Assembly (NCBI RefSeq): GCF_000210295.1
Contig: NC_026744.1
Location: forward strand, 62,001 to 126,000
Length of the DNA stretch: 64,000 nt
Direction: 5' to 3'
From: Trypanosoma brucei gambiense DAL972
Lineage: Eukaryota > Euglenozoa > Kinetoplastea > Trypanosomatida > Trypanosomatidae
Below are positions 1 through 9,385 of this stretch, in pieces (position 1 is the first letter of the stretch; each line of letters begins with the position of its first letter). The notes under the pieces were generated by a model. The model had not been told where the DNA came from. It made no database searches and saw nothing but the letters and a program-made list of their open reading frames with translations. The position numbers and the translations under genes were made by a program.

Positions 1-2371
1 TTCCATTAGAGCGAAAGAGATAAGCTGGTGCCAAAGCGCGGCGTAGTCCGAAATATTTTGTTGTCACCCCGACAGCAAAAGTTTTGTCTGATGCGTTAGT
101 TAATGAACGTGAAGCGCCGACACGAACATTAAAAAGCAATTTGCCCTCCGTTACTCCAACGGCTCCGAGAGCAAACATGGGAATTGTCACCACTGGAGGG
201 CGGGTGCCCCGACGCCTCGTTTCTGCATTTATCAACTCCCGGGCTCTCGAAGCGTCACCTAAACAAATGTTTCCCCTATTCGACACAACGACATTGCCGC
301 TCCGTACGGTGTCCCAGTAGTGCACAGGTTTTAGGAGCGAAGAATTTAACTCGAATTCAGGTGACTGAGGAGAGGACAACTCAAAGGGGGCCTCGCGGCT
401 ACCATGATAGGAAACAGAATTTGTAACAGATAAACCGCCGTCGCTTGATTGCTCCACGCTTTGATCCACCTGAGCACAACCCACCATGTTATCATCCTCA
501 TCTGTTAAAGTATTGACAGGTAATCCAAACTTTCCCACTGGTACACGTGAAAGGTTTGCTTCAGCCCCACTCGCTACATGCAGTGAAAGGGGTAAGTCAG
601 TACAGGGGAAAAGATCACGAAGCTCTGCTTGGGGGGCCGCCCACTGACAGTCGGTCGAAAGACAACCGAGATGGCCACTGAATTCGGCAGAGAAACTACC
701 CCGTATAGGATTAATGGGCTTTTGCTCTTTACAACTGATCTCAGAATCAATTGATGGATCTAACGGTTCAAACTCGTAGCTCCCTTGCTGAACGGTTAGT
801 CCATGCGCATCATAAGACTTCTTCAGCACATCTGAATGCACCAGCCGAACACCGGTTTCCGCCTTCACAGTGCCTCTCATGACAGGTTCACGGGGCCTTG
901 ACTCTCCACCCCTTTCCGCTGAGGTTACTACCTTCCGGTGACGCTCCGGAGATGAACCCCTAAATTGTGGAGCGCACATCCCACGTTCCTGCAAGGACAC
1001 AACCGTAGAGGGCAAGGGATTGCAAAGTCCATCGCTGCACACACCGAGGGAAGTGAGTATCTCCTGGTATAGTGAACTTGGAAATCGCTCGCGCGTGTGG
1101 ATGTCATCCAAGTTTGGCGTTACGAGATACGTATCGCAGGAAGCATTCACATCGCCTTTATCACTTTCATTTGGAGCAGGATATTCAATGCTTTCCGATA
1201 AAGATAAGGTATATTGCGTGTCCCTGGCAGATTGGTATTCAGCAGGCCTACTGGACGTACCTCGGTGGTACCATTCCGTTTCTCCCTGCGACTCCCCTGC
1301 ACCCGTCACCGGTGGCACCTCACCGTCGTCACATAAGTACATGTGAAACGAAACAGAGTCGTCGGAGCATTCACTATCTTTCCTCCCACTCTCACACACT
1401 TTTAAGGCACTACCTTTGAGAGGACCTCCCGCCACCACAACAAAAGCTTCATGCGCACTTCTGGGCTCGGCTCCTCCAAACACTGCTTCATCCAATAATA
1501 GCTGCACGGTGTCCACCAACTCCCGACGCGCAGAGTCCTGGTCATCCTCAGTATCAAACCTGAGTGCATTCTCTTGGGAAATGAGTTGAGATACGGTACC
1601 AGTTTCCGGAAGCGGCACTCCGTCATCAAGCGACGCAGTACCCAACTTTAGCGATTGGGAATCTGCACGCCGTGTTGACTGGCTCAACCCTTTTACGTCT
1701 AACCCAACAGACGGGCACCGGGGTGGCGGAGTAACTGTCACTTCAGCAACCACAGTGTTCAGGAGGGCCAAACGAGGTTCGATGGGAAGCGGCTCAGCGT
1801 CCAGCAACTTAAGACCTTCATCGTCGCAGCCTTGAGAGCGTTCAACTTCCATTGCAGCGCCACGGCGCTCATCCTTCATGGGAAATTCACTGAGGGGCGA
1901 TATAACATCCTCAGTTATCTTTATTGCTCTAACATCACCGCGGCCACGACTCAAAGAAAAATCGTGGACAGCAGTAAAATCCTGCCGAATAGCTCTCACT
2001 TTGGATATGTACCTGCTTTCCGGTGCTTTGTTACGAGCATCTAAACTGACCTCATTATCACCGCACTTCACAGGGAGAAAACCAGCCCTCCGGCTACTTC
2101 CATTTGCACTGCGTGAGAAAGGGGTCAGTTTGCAATAACATGTTTTCTGTTTACCTTCTTTCTTACAGCTACGGTTAATAATGCTATTAGAATGCCGACT
2201 CCGCGCAAACTTTGCCCTCATTTGATGACTCTGTCCAAACCCCTGGTCGCTCGACTCTGGTCTTTCTGCTGTTAATGGCATCGATGCGGCCCCTGATGCA
2301 CGTCTTCCACCCATCTTAAGCGGAAGCGGGTCCCTTCCACCGAAGTTGGTGTCGCAGGGTAAACTACCCAT
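1..2371 (-). CDS. Large hypothetical protein, 3' end outside the window
   Basis: The frame is open from an ATG at 2371 to the left edge of the window, about 790 codons, with no stop reached, so the C-terminus is missing. An in-frame TAG about 40 bases upstream with no ATG between fixes the start. Codon use and amino-acid composition look like a real gene: mixed, polar, rich in Ser, Glu, Gly and Thr, with few hydrophobic stretches. I see no signal peptide, membrane segment or recognisable domain in the first 600 residues, which look largely disordered. The last visible part (about residues 700-790) is more ordered and could be the start of a beta-rich domain. A candidate trans-splice site is the AG near 2507, preceded on the minus strand by a pyrimidine tract at about 2524-2548. 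I do not recognise the family and assign no function. Confidence 0.85.
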   Translation of the reverse strand, partial: MGSLPCDTNFGGRDPLPLKMGGRRASGAASMPLTAERPESSDQGFGQSHQMRAKFARSRHSNSIINRSCKKEGKQKTCYCKLTPFSRSANGSSRRAGFLPVKCGDNEVSLDARNKAPESRYISKVRAIRQDFTAVHDFSLSRGRGDVRAIKITEDVISPLSEFPMKDERRGAAMEVERSQGCDDEGLKLLDAEPLPIEPRLALLNTVVAEVTVTPPPRCPSVGLDVKGLSQSTRRADSQSLKLGTASLDDGVPLPETGTVSQLISQENALRFDTEDDQDSARRELVDTVQLLLDEAVFGGAEPRSAHEAFVVVAGGPLKGSALKVCESGRKDSECSDDSVSFHMYLCDDGEVPPVTGAGESQGETEWYHRGTSSRPAEYQSARDTQYTLSLSESIEYPAPNESDKGDVNASCDTYLVTPNLDDIHTRERFPSSLYQEILTSLGVCSDGLCNPLPSTVVSLQERGMCAPQFRGSSPERHRKVVTSAERGGESRPREPVMRGTVKAETGVRLVHSDVLKKSYDAHGLTVQQGSYEFEPLDPSIDSEISCKEQKPINPIRGSFSAEFSGHLGCLSTDCQWAAPQAELRDLFPCTDLPLSLHVASGAEANLSRVPVGKFGLPVNTLTDEDDNMVGCAQVDQSVEQSSDGGLSVTNSVSYHGSREAPFELSSPQSPEFELNSSLLKPVHYWDTVRSGNVVVSNRGNICLGDASRARELINAETRRRGTRPPVVTIPMFALGAVGVTEGKLLFNVRVGASRSLTNASDKTFAVGVTTKYFGLRRALAPAYLFRSNG

Positions 2372-2758
2372 TGTAACGCACCGCCAGCAATAACAACGAT
2401 AATCACTACACTGCTAGCACGGAAACAATCGCTCTTGTAACTCCCTTTGGCCTCTCCTTTCCTTCTTTTTAACTTTCGTCAAAGTTTTTCAGCAATTTTG
2501 TGGGGTCTACAAAAGTGTAAACGTAAAGAAGGGAAAAAACAAACAGTACAAAGCACTCGGAATAATAGAGATTTAACACGTCGCGTAGCTTCCCCTCCAA
2601 CGTTTAGTATTGTGTGGAAACGCAAACAAGTAGAAATGGAACGATGATATCAACGTTACTGCGTATAACTGCGTGTGGTCATTCAACAAGAACGATACGT
2701 CACGGCCCCTTTTTCTTTCTGTCAAAAATCCACAATCCACGTTGAGAGGCCTCCAGCT
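2372..2758. other. Intergenic, spliced-leader acceptor region
   Basis: The gap separates the DUF1308 gene (upstream) from the partial gene (downstream). Read on the minus strand it has a pyrimidine tract at about 2524-2548 followed by AG near 2507, a good candidate trans-splice acceptor for the partial gene. Nothing else is seen. Confidence 0.5.
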
Positions 2759-4393
2759 CTACACATTAACATCCGTACTAATGGGCGGGGGCGCCAGAAG
2801 TCCCTCCCGACGAGACATGCCCCGCACCTTTTGCTCAATCAGAGCTCGGGCTGGGTGTGTTGCCACCATCAATTCCACACCTTGATTGAGTGCCACGTTG
2901 AGTATCTGGCGGTTGGACGAGATAACAATAGCCCTGAGGGCATCACCAAGCCCAAACACAAGCAAATTGCGCTGCGACACTTTGCTCGTTGACGCCAACA
3001 ACGAGACGTGAGTAATAGGGGAGTCACACAATTCTACGTATTGACTGCTCGCATGAACAACAGAACAGCACTGCAACAACGAAAGTGCGCGGCGTAACTC
3101 CCGTGGTCCAGCGATGGTCTCCAAGATCCACCGGAACTCCGCCAATGTAACATCAGCAACAATCCAATTGAGGCAGTTGTTCTGGTCCCCTATTTCCCGT
3201 CTCTTTGCTTGATCTTCGCGCATCCTCCGAACTACCACACTTTCGCTCAACGGCTCACGAGGTGACTCCCCATCAGCAGTTAAATCGACCAGCTTTTGGA
3301 GCCAAGAAACTTCAACGCTAACCACAGACGGATTGTCCACGGAGCACCGGCCGTTCTTTTGTATATGCCCCCGAAGCTCCTTCTCCATGGCGTGTACATC
3401 GAGCCAGCGGCTGTATTGGTTGAGGATGGGTTCGATGTGTGAGCGCACGCACGGATCGCTTTTGTCGCGCCGCTGTTGCTCTGCCAAGACACGAAACCCA
3501 CGAAGTGCTGCAACATTCGACTCCACCGACTCCGCAAAACACGCCTCTGAACAAAGAGCCACTAACGCCGTTGTGTCAAAACATACATACTTGGGTAACG
3601 ATACACGTGGTGGAAGAAAATCATCACGCCTCCACAGAGCTTGAAGGGGTCCGCCAGCAGCTCTGACTTTCAGCTCTGCAATACTAACGGGGCGCGCGCC
3701 CATGCTGCGAACTGCATCCGCCATCGTGGCTGGAGGAATGCAGCTAAATAAAACAACGACTTCCGGTACTTGCATGAAGGGAAGTTTACTCTCTTTCGCA
3801 GCCAAGAGCAGACGAGTAATGGGGTTTTCCCACCCACTTTTGTTCGCCTCATTCTGCAGACTGTACGTCGAGGCCGCTCGCACCTTCACCCAACGCAAAC
3901 CACCACACGAAACAAGGTCCACAGGCACCGTTTCCCACCCTCCACTGCTTACTGCGACTCGAAACGAAGCACATACCTTCGTCACATTCGGTTCGTTTTC
4001 CAGTGCCGTCACCAATGTTTCAAGATAACGCATATCAACCTGATGAGTGGCAGGATTATTCAGCGCATTTTCGGCGTGATGTTGGGGTGTCTCCTTCAAA
4101 AACTCCTCAACCATAAGCAACCCCTTCTCAATGCGATGCCGCAGCCGTGACAAGTTATTTACGGACGCGTATCGCTCACTATTGCCCTCCAGCCTGTCGC
4201 GAAGCTTTGTTAACTCCCTCAACAGCTTCTCGTGTGAAGAAACCCCGTCACTAACATCACTACTGCCGCAATGAGTTCGACTGATTGAAGTACTCCCACT
4301 GCTGCTGAAGTGGCCGCTGAGGTTCAACGATGTGTGATCGCCGTCAGCGCCAAAAGCATCCTCGTCAATTGACTGCCATTCATAAATATTCAT
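2759..4393 (-). CDS. DUF1308 / UPF0415 (C7orf25-like) PIN-like protein
   Basis: The 544-residue protein has the layout of the DUF1308/UPF0415 family (human C7orf25), a eukaryotic family with a PIN-like fold and poorly known function. The N-terminal half has a helical segment near residues 50-100, matching the helical start of the family. The PIN-like part begins near residue 269 with a beta strand followed by FDTTALVAL, where the Asp would be the first acidic site. It continues with a VTLAEFRWILETIAGP segment near 415-430. The strongest family signature is near residues 466-520: Ser-Lys-Val, FGLGDALRAI, a residue pair of the SSN type, NQGVEL and HPARALIE. The start is the first ATG after stops. 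Nuclease activity cannot be claimed: PIN-like folds in this family need not be active. Confidence in the family is high, in the reaction low. Confidence 0.85.
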   Translation of the reverse strand: MNIYEWQSIDEDAFGADGDHTSLNLSGHFSSSGSTSISRTHCGSSDVSDGVSSHEKLLRELTKLRDRLEGNSERYASVNNLSRLRHRIEKGLLMVEEFLKETPQHHAENALNNPATHQVDMRYLETLVTALENEPNVTKVCASFRVAVSSGGWETVPVDLVSCGGLRWVKVRAASTYSLQNEANKSGWENPITRLLLAAKESKLPFMQVPEVVVLFSCIPPATMADAVRSMGARPVSIAELKVRAAGGPLQALWRRDDFLPPRVSLPKYVCFDTTALVALCSEACFAESVESNVAALRGFRVLAEQQRRDKSDPCVRSHIEPILNQYSRWLDVHAMEKELRGHIQKNGRCSVDNPSVVSVEVSWLQKLVDLTADGESPREPLSESVVVRRMREDQAKRREIGDQNNCLNWIVADVTLAEFRWILETIAGPRELRRALSLLQCCSVVHASSQYVELCDSPITHVSLLASTSKVSQRNLLVFGLGDALRAIVISSNRQILNVALNQGVELMVATHPARALIEQKVRGMSRREGLLAPPPISTDVNV

Positions 4394-4722
4394 ATTGCTT
4401 ACGATACAGTTCGCCTCTCGGTGTAGTATTATATGTGTGTGGCCTGCAGACGCCTTTCAAACCCCAAAGTGAGAAAGCGGCACCCACACAAATTCAAAAC
4501 TTCCCAACTTTGTGAAGTGTGAAGTGAAGGGATGATACTTTTAAAACGAAAACGGCAAGGGTGCAAAGGGCAAGTAAAACGGATAAGAAGTGTCTAATGG
4601 AAGTCAATCACCCTTTGTAATCGACCGCTGTGACGAAACTATTGGCACTGCGACCTTCAGAAACTCCCAGCTTTTAAAAGACTAATGGAGAAGCGACGTG
4701 ACGGATGCTCCTGAAGCGCTCA
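4394..4722. other. Intergenic region
   Basis: This gap lies between the DUF1308 gene and the upstream CxxC protein. A pyrimidine-rich stretch on the minus strand at about 4535-4580 could serve trans-splicing of the DUF1308 mRNA. No coding or RNA gene is seen. Confidence 0.4.
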
Positions 4723-5094
4723 TCACCGCTCGTAGCGCCACCAGTTCAGTCGCTTCTCCACTGGTGACTCGCGCAACACCTCATATTCCCTCTGTGTAAT
4801 ATCCACCATGCGGTGATGCGTGTAATCCTTATCGTCAGCACAACGCCCCCATAATCCCACCCGTGCCGAAGGAACATTGTTAAAATTAATCGTCACTGTT
4901 GTAATACCACACTTCGTACACATGCGGTACCTACGCTCCCGGTCGAAATCATTTCGAATGTGCTTCTGATTTTCAAGCCTAAATATGTCTTTCATGCGTT
5001 TGTTTAATGTGCAATTCGTTGGAGATCTGTTGAAGGAACCAAATTTTGTGAAGGAGTACAGCGACCCCGGCCCAAAAACTGTACTGCGCGACAT
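4723..5094 (-). CDS. Small hypothetical protein with a CxxC motif
   Basis: The frame encodes 123 residues from an ATG at 5094. A longer frame begins with GTG at 5100 and was not used. The N-terminal 25 residues are Ser/Phe/Gly-rich with basic residues, which could be a mitochondrial presequence. A CTKCG motif at residues 59-63, then Cys85 and a His-His pair at 93-94, could bind one zinc ion. The C-terminus is basic and aromatic, ending in a run with two Trp, Tyr and several Arg. That pattern is often seen in kinetoplastid mitochondrial ribosomal or RNA-processing proteins, but I cannot place it in a family. The mixed composition and the intergenic context argue for a real gene. Confidence 0.7.
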   Translation of the reverse strand: MSRSTVFGPGSLYSFTKFGSFNRSPTNCTLNKRMKDIFRLENQKHIRNDFDRERRYRMCTKCGITTVTINFNNVPSARVGLWGRCADDKDYTHHRMVDITQREYEVLRESPVEKRLNWWRYER

Positions 5095-5692
5095 CGTCAC
5101 TTCACCTTCTCACAACTCAATTCGTCGACACCTCGACAAGCAGCAAATGAGTTACCGGAAAGCAACGCGAACAGCGAATCGCTACAGCATGCAGAAAGGT
5201 TTTAAAAAAAACACACAAAGAAGCTGCATAACAAAAAAGATGCGTACAAATGTGCAGGAAATCGAAAGCAATCACCAAAACAAAAGAAATACACCGAAGA
5301 AATAACGGTAAGGGAATAATAATAATAATAGTGGTAAAGGAACAGACACAGAAAGACCAAACCATAACATTCTGTTTCAGTTTACCCTCCCCCATTCACG
5401 GTACAGCGCGGTCGTACGGTAACACATTACGACAACCTTTTATGACTCTCTTTCGTGTTTTTCTTTCACCACTGCGGCTCGCCTCTTCAAATCAATAAAT
5501 CCCTGCCTCACTGCTCACCTTCAGCGTAAGCCCAACTAAACAACCACCATAAAATTGGGACGGAGGAAATTACGACTGGCGAAATGTAAAAAAGAAAAAA
5601 AAAGTGCTTTGAGGACACCTCCATGGCGAGGCGCGGCCGCTGATGGGTACGGCTCAACGTTGTTAATTCCATGTTGCACTGACGCTTACAAA
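5095..5692. other. Intergenic region, A-rich with short runs
   Basis: This 0.6-kb gap holds A-rich runs on the plus strand (5200-5360), which read as pyrimidine tracts on the minus strand and suit trans-splicing of the CxxC protein gene. A short AAT run is at 5317-5330. A 92-codon minus frame here is the product of the T-rich sequence, not a gene. Confidence 0.5.
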
Positions 5693-6217
5693 TCAAAGCA
5701 TCATATCTCTTTTCTTTAAACGTTTAGACGACTTCTTTTCCTTCTCGCGTTCAGCATCTCTCGCAGCCTTCTTAGCCATACGCTCTTTCGCCTTGCGATT
5801 TAGTCGCACGTTTTGCTTCAACCGTCGCTGTACGATTTGCTGCACTTCAGGATTCTCCTCCATCCACTCGTCCGCAAAAGACTTCAGTCGTCGTCGCTTG
5901 TTTCTTCCAGTTCCTGCAAAGTACCCAAATTCGACAAAACCACTTGTTCCTGTGTTATTTTTGGGAGTTTTGTGCTTCAGCTCCGGGTTAATTAAGTTTC
6001 GGTACTTCAGCAGCTCAAGTTCTTGCCGTTCTTCCGCACCCAGTTTCGACTTTTTCATACCGTACCACTGAGTTAAAGTTGAGGCACTTTCTTTGCGTTC
6101 CTTTCGAATGGCCTTCTTTCGCTGCTTAACTCCTTGAACAGCATTTATGTCACTAAAAAACTTTGGCGAGGTGGTCACAGCCTTCTCCATCATGGAGTCA
6201 ATAGATTTAGACGTCAT
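5693..6217 (-). CDS. FCF2: Fcf2-family pre-rRNA processing factor
   Basis: The 174-residue protein matches the Fcf2 domain (yeast Fcf2, human DNTTIP2 C-terminus), which acts in the small-subunit processome in early cleavages of pre-rRNA in the nucleolus. The domain starts near residue 50 with Trp-Tyr-Gly-Met, then Ala-Glu-Glu-Arg, a Leu-Leu-Lys-Tyr-Arg stretch and Ile-Asn-Pro-Glu-Leu-Lys-His-Lys. It continues with Gly-Phe-Val-Glu-Phe-Gly-Tyr and the basic RNKRRR followed by Phe-Ala-Asp-Glu-Trp. The C-terminal 50 residues are very basic (Lys/Arg/Glu), typical of a nucleolar RNA-binding tail. The start is the first ATG. UTP13, another processome part, is encoded about 8 kb further downstream in the unit coordinates, although co-location is not informative in trypanosomes. 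Confidence 0.85.
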   Translation of the reverse strand: MTSKSIDSMMEKAVTTSPKFFSDINAVQGVKQRKKAIRKERKESASTLTQWYGMKKSKLGAEERQELELLKYRNLINPELKHKTPKNNTGTSGFVEFGYFAGTGRNKRRRLKSFADEWMEENPEVQQIVQRRLKQNVRLNRKAKERMAKKAARDAEREKEKKSSKRLKKRDMML

Positions 6218-6767
6218 CCCACCACTTTTTGTAAACTACAAAACCAAACAAGAAAACAAAATAAACGAAAAGGGGGTAGGGAAGGGAATCGTAACAACTA
6301 AACACAGCAATAATGAAGAATGACCAAAGAACTCCTAAACGGGGGGATGAGGAAGGTGGAAAAAAAAGCTACGGTAAAAATAATAATAATAACGTTGTGT
6401 GGAACCAACCATTGAAACACACCAACCGGTGGTTGAACAAATTTTGGATTTGCTTATCAGTAAACCACCTCTGCAACTAATACTTCACCACTGCTGGCAT
6501 CATTTCCTCCTCTCCCGGTACCTTCCGCCCCCCCCAATAAACAAAAGAGAAGAGGTTGGAGAGAGGTAACCTAAAGATAAACTGCAAAGAAGATCCATGG
6601 AGAGTTATTTGCTCAGAGCACCAAGAAAAAAAAAAGAAAAGGAAAAGGAGCGCAAAGAAAATCAAAGCAATGGAACAAATTCTCTCATAGAACACCACAT
6701 TCATTACCTCACCAAAACTACTACTCGAGAAGGTGATGGTAACCACCACACACAACAGAAAGCGGGT
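6218..6767. other. Intergenic region
   Basis: A-rich stretches on the plus strand near 6241-6270 and 6360-6390 give pyrimidine tracts on the minus strand just upstream of the FCF2 start, suitable for trans-splicing. The block at 6620-6660 is A/G-rich. No gene is supported. Confidence 0.5.
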
Positions 6768-7379
6768 TCATTGCCACTCTCCTTCACCTTTCAAAATTCT
6801 TTGGATTGCTGTAATTTGTGCATCACAGTTTGCGCACCACGCCTCAAGCTTCTCCCGCATTTTTCCAATTTCCGACGGCCGAACGTCCCTGGGAGCCCAA
6901 TCCTTCAACAGAAATAAATCCTGTCGTTGGTCGATACATCCCTCAATAAGTCCCTCAGACATCATCTCAAGCAAAAGCACTTCCACTTCAACATCGCCGC
7001 TTCCCCCAACGATCTCTCGTATATTTTTAAGGGAAATCACGTCGCCTCTACAAAGTGATAAAACGGACAACTTGCGCATCTTCTCATATATGGAGGAGGG
7101 CAGACGTTTCTGCACATCTGCGGGAAGTGCACACAACTCTGCGGTATTGCCGTAGCATAAAACTTCCAGCAACTGCGGTACCCAAGCAAATGACGGGTTT
7201 GTAGCGAGTGCCATCACGGAGGGGATATGCAACAGCACACCATAAAAAAAAATATGGGGAGCCTCAACTGCCTCCATAATCAAACAAATTCTGTCGGAGT
7301 CATTCGTGGAGGCTGCGACCAAATGCGCGTACTCCTCAATGCTGCGACGCGCTAAAGCCTCAGAAATTCCTTGTGTCAT
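6768..7379 (-). CDS. CSN7: COP9 signalosome subunit 7 (PCI domain)
   Basis: The 203-residue protein resembles COP9 signalosome subunit 7. The complex removes NEDD8 from cullin ligases. The PCI domain covers about residues 35-165. It shows the typical subunit-7 run of Phe-Gly-Val-Leu-Leu with Pro-Ser-Val near 45-55, a Leu-Leu-Glu-Val-Leu-Cys-Tyr-Gly-Thr segment near 70-80, then Lys-Leu-Ser-Val-Leu-Ser-Leu and the winged-helix ending Gly-Leu-Ile-Glu-Gly-Cys-Ile-Asp-Gln. An Arg-Asp-Val follows and a short C-terminal helix. It is shorter than the human subunit (about 264-275 residues), lacking the long C-terminal tail. An eIF3 or proteasome-lid PCI protein is the main alternative, but the short length and the Gly-x-Ile-Asp-Gln region fit CSN7 best. 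Confidence 0.85.
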   Translation of the reverse strand: MTQGISEALARRSIEEYAHLVAASTNDSDRICLIMEAVEAPHIFFYGVLLHIPSVMALATNPSFAWVPQLLEVLCYGNTAELCALPADVQKRLPSSIYEKMRKLSVLSLCRGDVISLKNIREIVGGSGDVEVEVLLLEMMSEGLIEGCIDQRQDLFLLKDWAPRDVRPSEIGKMREKLEAWCANCDAQITAIQRILKGEGEWQ

Positions 7380-7766
7380 CTACCGTGGGATATAGTAATA
7401 AAAATATGAACCCCCGATGCGGCGTGTACCCTAGTCGAAACTCCCTTGGGTACCTGCTCATGTGACGAAAGGAAAAAGCCATTTTGAATGAATGGTAAAA
7501 AGATAAATAAAATAAAATAGGAATAAAAATAAAGATACGAAGACACTCCAAGGTCATTCCCGTCTACACCACCCCACTTTCCTTCACCTTGAGTGATATC
7601 AGTGGCAGGCACACATGGTAATAATATAAGCCCCTCTCATACCTTTGGTATATATCTCTTTGCAGTGCATAAAACCATGTCTTGTAAGTAACTTCTCATC
7701 CCACCAATTTCACTCTTCCAACAAGAAAAGGAAAACCAAAGAAGTAAATAATCCTCACGCACGCCA
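7380..7766. other. Intergenic region
   Basis: On the minus strand the sequence at 7490-7540 is T-rich (plus-strand ATAAA repeats), a likely pyrimidine tract upstream of CSN7. Nothing else is seen in this gap. Confidence 0.4.
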
Positions 7767-8045
7767 TTAGTCACGCGGGACGCCACTTTTGTCTTCGCAA
7801 CTTTTCTTTGCATGTGAGATACGCTCCTGTGGGTCGTTTTCCTTTCGCGATCCCTCCTGCAGTTTCGACCAGAGATTAGAAACATCTCTTTTTACTTCCG
7901 CATAAGCGGCACTCAACCACAAACTGTGTCTCTTTACTGCATGACGCTCCATGTGTGCGGTCCTTTGCGCTACTTGTCTAATTAATGGGGATTCCGCCCC
8001 CTTCTCCACAGCAAGTGAGTAAACCAAACGCTTAACAAAATTCAT
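7767..8045 (-). CDS. Small hypothetical protein, possibly mitochondrial
   Basis: The frame from the ATG at 8045 encodes 92 residues. A longer open frame extends to 8471, but its extra part is pyrimidine-rich, gives Phe/Ser/Leu runs and contains the likely trans-splice region: a pyrimidine tract at about 8395-8415 and CTCAG near 8335. I therefore take 8045 as the start. The N-terminus (Met-Asn-Phe-Val-Lys-Arg-Leu-Val) is basic-hydrophobic and might target mitochondria. The rest is helical and basic with a Trp-Leu-Ser-Ala-Ala-Tyr-Ala segment and a Lys/Glu-rich polar tail. I recognise no family. Confidence 0.6.
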   Translation of the reverse strand: MNFVKRLVYSLAVEKGAESPLIRQVAQRTAHMERHAVKRHSLWLSAAYAEVKRDVSNLWSKLQEGSRKENDPQERISHAKKSCEDKSGVPRD

Positions 8046-8500
8046 TGTCTCTCCCAATATAATATATATATATATATTATATTTATATATGCAACCACAG
8101 GGACGCAAAAGTGGAGGGTGAAAAAGAACGAAAGGTGAATGACTCACTTGTGTAGACTTGAATAGCGGTGAGTCGCCAAAAAAACTGTACCCAGAAAGGG
8201 GGCTTAAACTAGCACACCGGAGAAAAGATAATTTAAAAGGGGAAACAAAGAAAAGAACACACATGCGCGGACGATCACCAAACAGTAGTTTGCGACAACG
8301 GGTCGAAAACTTACTACCTAATAAACAGCATCCTGAGAAGAAATTGCGCCCCAACGGGTGCGATAAGTTAAAGGGACCGAAAGGTGAGGAAGGTGAGAAG
8401 AAAAAGAAAAAGTAAAAACGGTACAACTCGAGATAACACCAACCACCCCGTATGTCACACCCACGCATCAACCGCAGTCACTAACACATGTCACGTATCG
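8046..8500. other. Intergenic region with AT repeat and splice signals
   Basis: The gap contains an AT-dinucleotide run at about 8060-8090, close to the start of the small gene. A strong minus-strand pyrimidine tract at 8360-8415 is followed by CTCAG near 8335. Confidence 0.5.
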
Positions 8501-9385
8501 CTAGTTTCCGTAACATTTGACCTTCTTCTTGTCCTCCATTTTGTAAATTGCATCCTTGGGTATGTTATATTTCCCGGGTAGCATCTCGACCAGCTGCTCG
8601 ACCACATTTCCCTGAATGTCAATCATGCTTTGCTTTAACTCTTCAGAAGTTGTGACACCAGCACCGCAAGAAAACATCTTTTTCCACTCCCTCGAAAGGT
8701 CTTTCAAGTTTAAACCGAACAAGTCCATGCCCTTCACCGTTGTCGTCATCTTCTTATTCTTACGCTGTGAAACCTCAATGAGAACAATACGCTCAACACC
8801 TTTCTTATTTCCGCTTCCTTTTACAAGGCGCTCAAGCCGTTCCCGCTCCGTCAGCACCCGCCTCTTCCGACCCCGTTCCTCAGCCTCTGCGAGTTCCTTG
8901 GCATGCTCAAGCAACCACGGGCGACATTGTTCATACATCCCACTGAACTCACACATTTCTGCTGGAAATGTGCAAATGGGGCAGTAAAGCACATCCACTG
9001 GTTCGTATCGCGTGACAGTCATTCCCTCAGTAAGTTTCTGTCCAAGTGCCTCCTCCTCTCCTCCAGAAGGGAGCAGTGCTTCTTCTTCATTATTATTATT
9101 TACTCTCTCTTGATCAGCAGCAGCTTTCTCCTCGGCAGCATTCGGCTCCTGACCATTTCCCTTATTTTTTTTCCCACCCTTTCCACCCTGAGTTTTGTTG
9201 AGTTTATTCCCACGGTATTCTTTTTTCTTAGGAGCCGGTTCCTCCGCATTGGGCGCGTCTTCCGCTTCGTCACGTGACTGGTCCTGTTCCACCTGAAGTG
9301 CTTGCTGTTGTTCTTCCTCATCTGATGCATCTTCTTCCGACTCATGGTGCAGCGCTGCTTTGCTCTTTTTCTTATTGCGTCCCAT
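8501..9385 (-). CDS. DENR: Density-regulated protein DENR/Tma22 (SUI1 domain)
   Basis: The 294-residue protein is DENR, partner of MCT-1, which recycles 40S subunits and supports re-initiation. The first 130 residues are a charged, low-complexity region rich in Glu, Lys, Gln and Asn, longer than in human DENR (198 residues in total). The zinc-binding part follows at residues 135-154 (CPIC, then Cys145 and Cys154, with Pro-Trp-Leu-Leu-Glu after it), which in DENR contacts MCT-1. The SUI1 domain covers about residues 195-285 with Val-Glu-Arg-Ile-Val-Leu-Ile, Lys-Lys-Met-Thr-Thr-Thr-Val-Lys-Gly-Met, then Phe-Ser-Cys-Gly-Ala-Gly-Val and Asp-Ile-Gln-Gly-Asn. The order zinc region then SUI1 separates it from eIF1. 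Confidence 0.93.
   Translation of the reverse strand: MGRNKKKSKAALHHESEEDASDEEEQQQALQVEQDQSRDEAEDAPNAEEPAPKKKEYRGNKLNKTQGGKGGKKNKGNGQEPNAAEEKAAADQERVNNNNEEEALLPSGGEEEALGQKLTEGMTVTRYEPVDVLYCPICTFPAEMCEFSGMYEQCRPWLLEHAKELAEAEERGRKRRVLTERERLERLVKGSGNKKGVERIVLIEVSQRKNKKMTTTVKGMDLFGLNLKDLSREWKKMFSCGAGVTTSEELKQSMIDIQGNVVEQLVEMLPGKYNIPKDAIYKMEDKKKVKCYGN

Noticed and set aside
8046..8471. N-terminal extension of the small gene at 7767-8045
   Set aside because: Begins upstream of the pyrimidine tract and CTCAG acceptor. The added peptide is Phe/Ser/Leu-rich.
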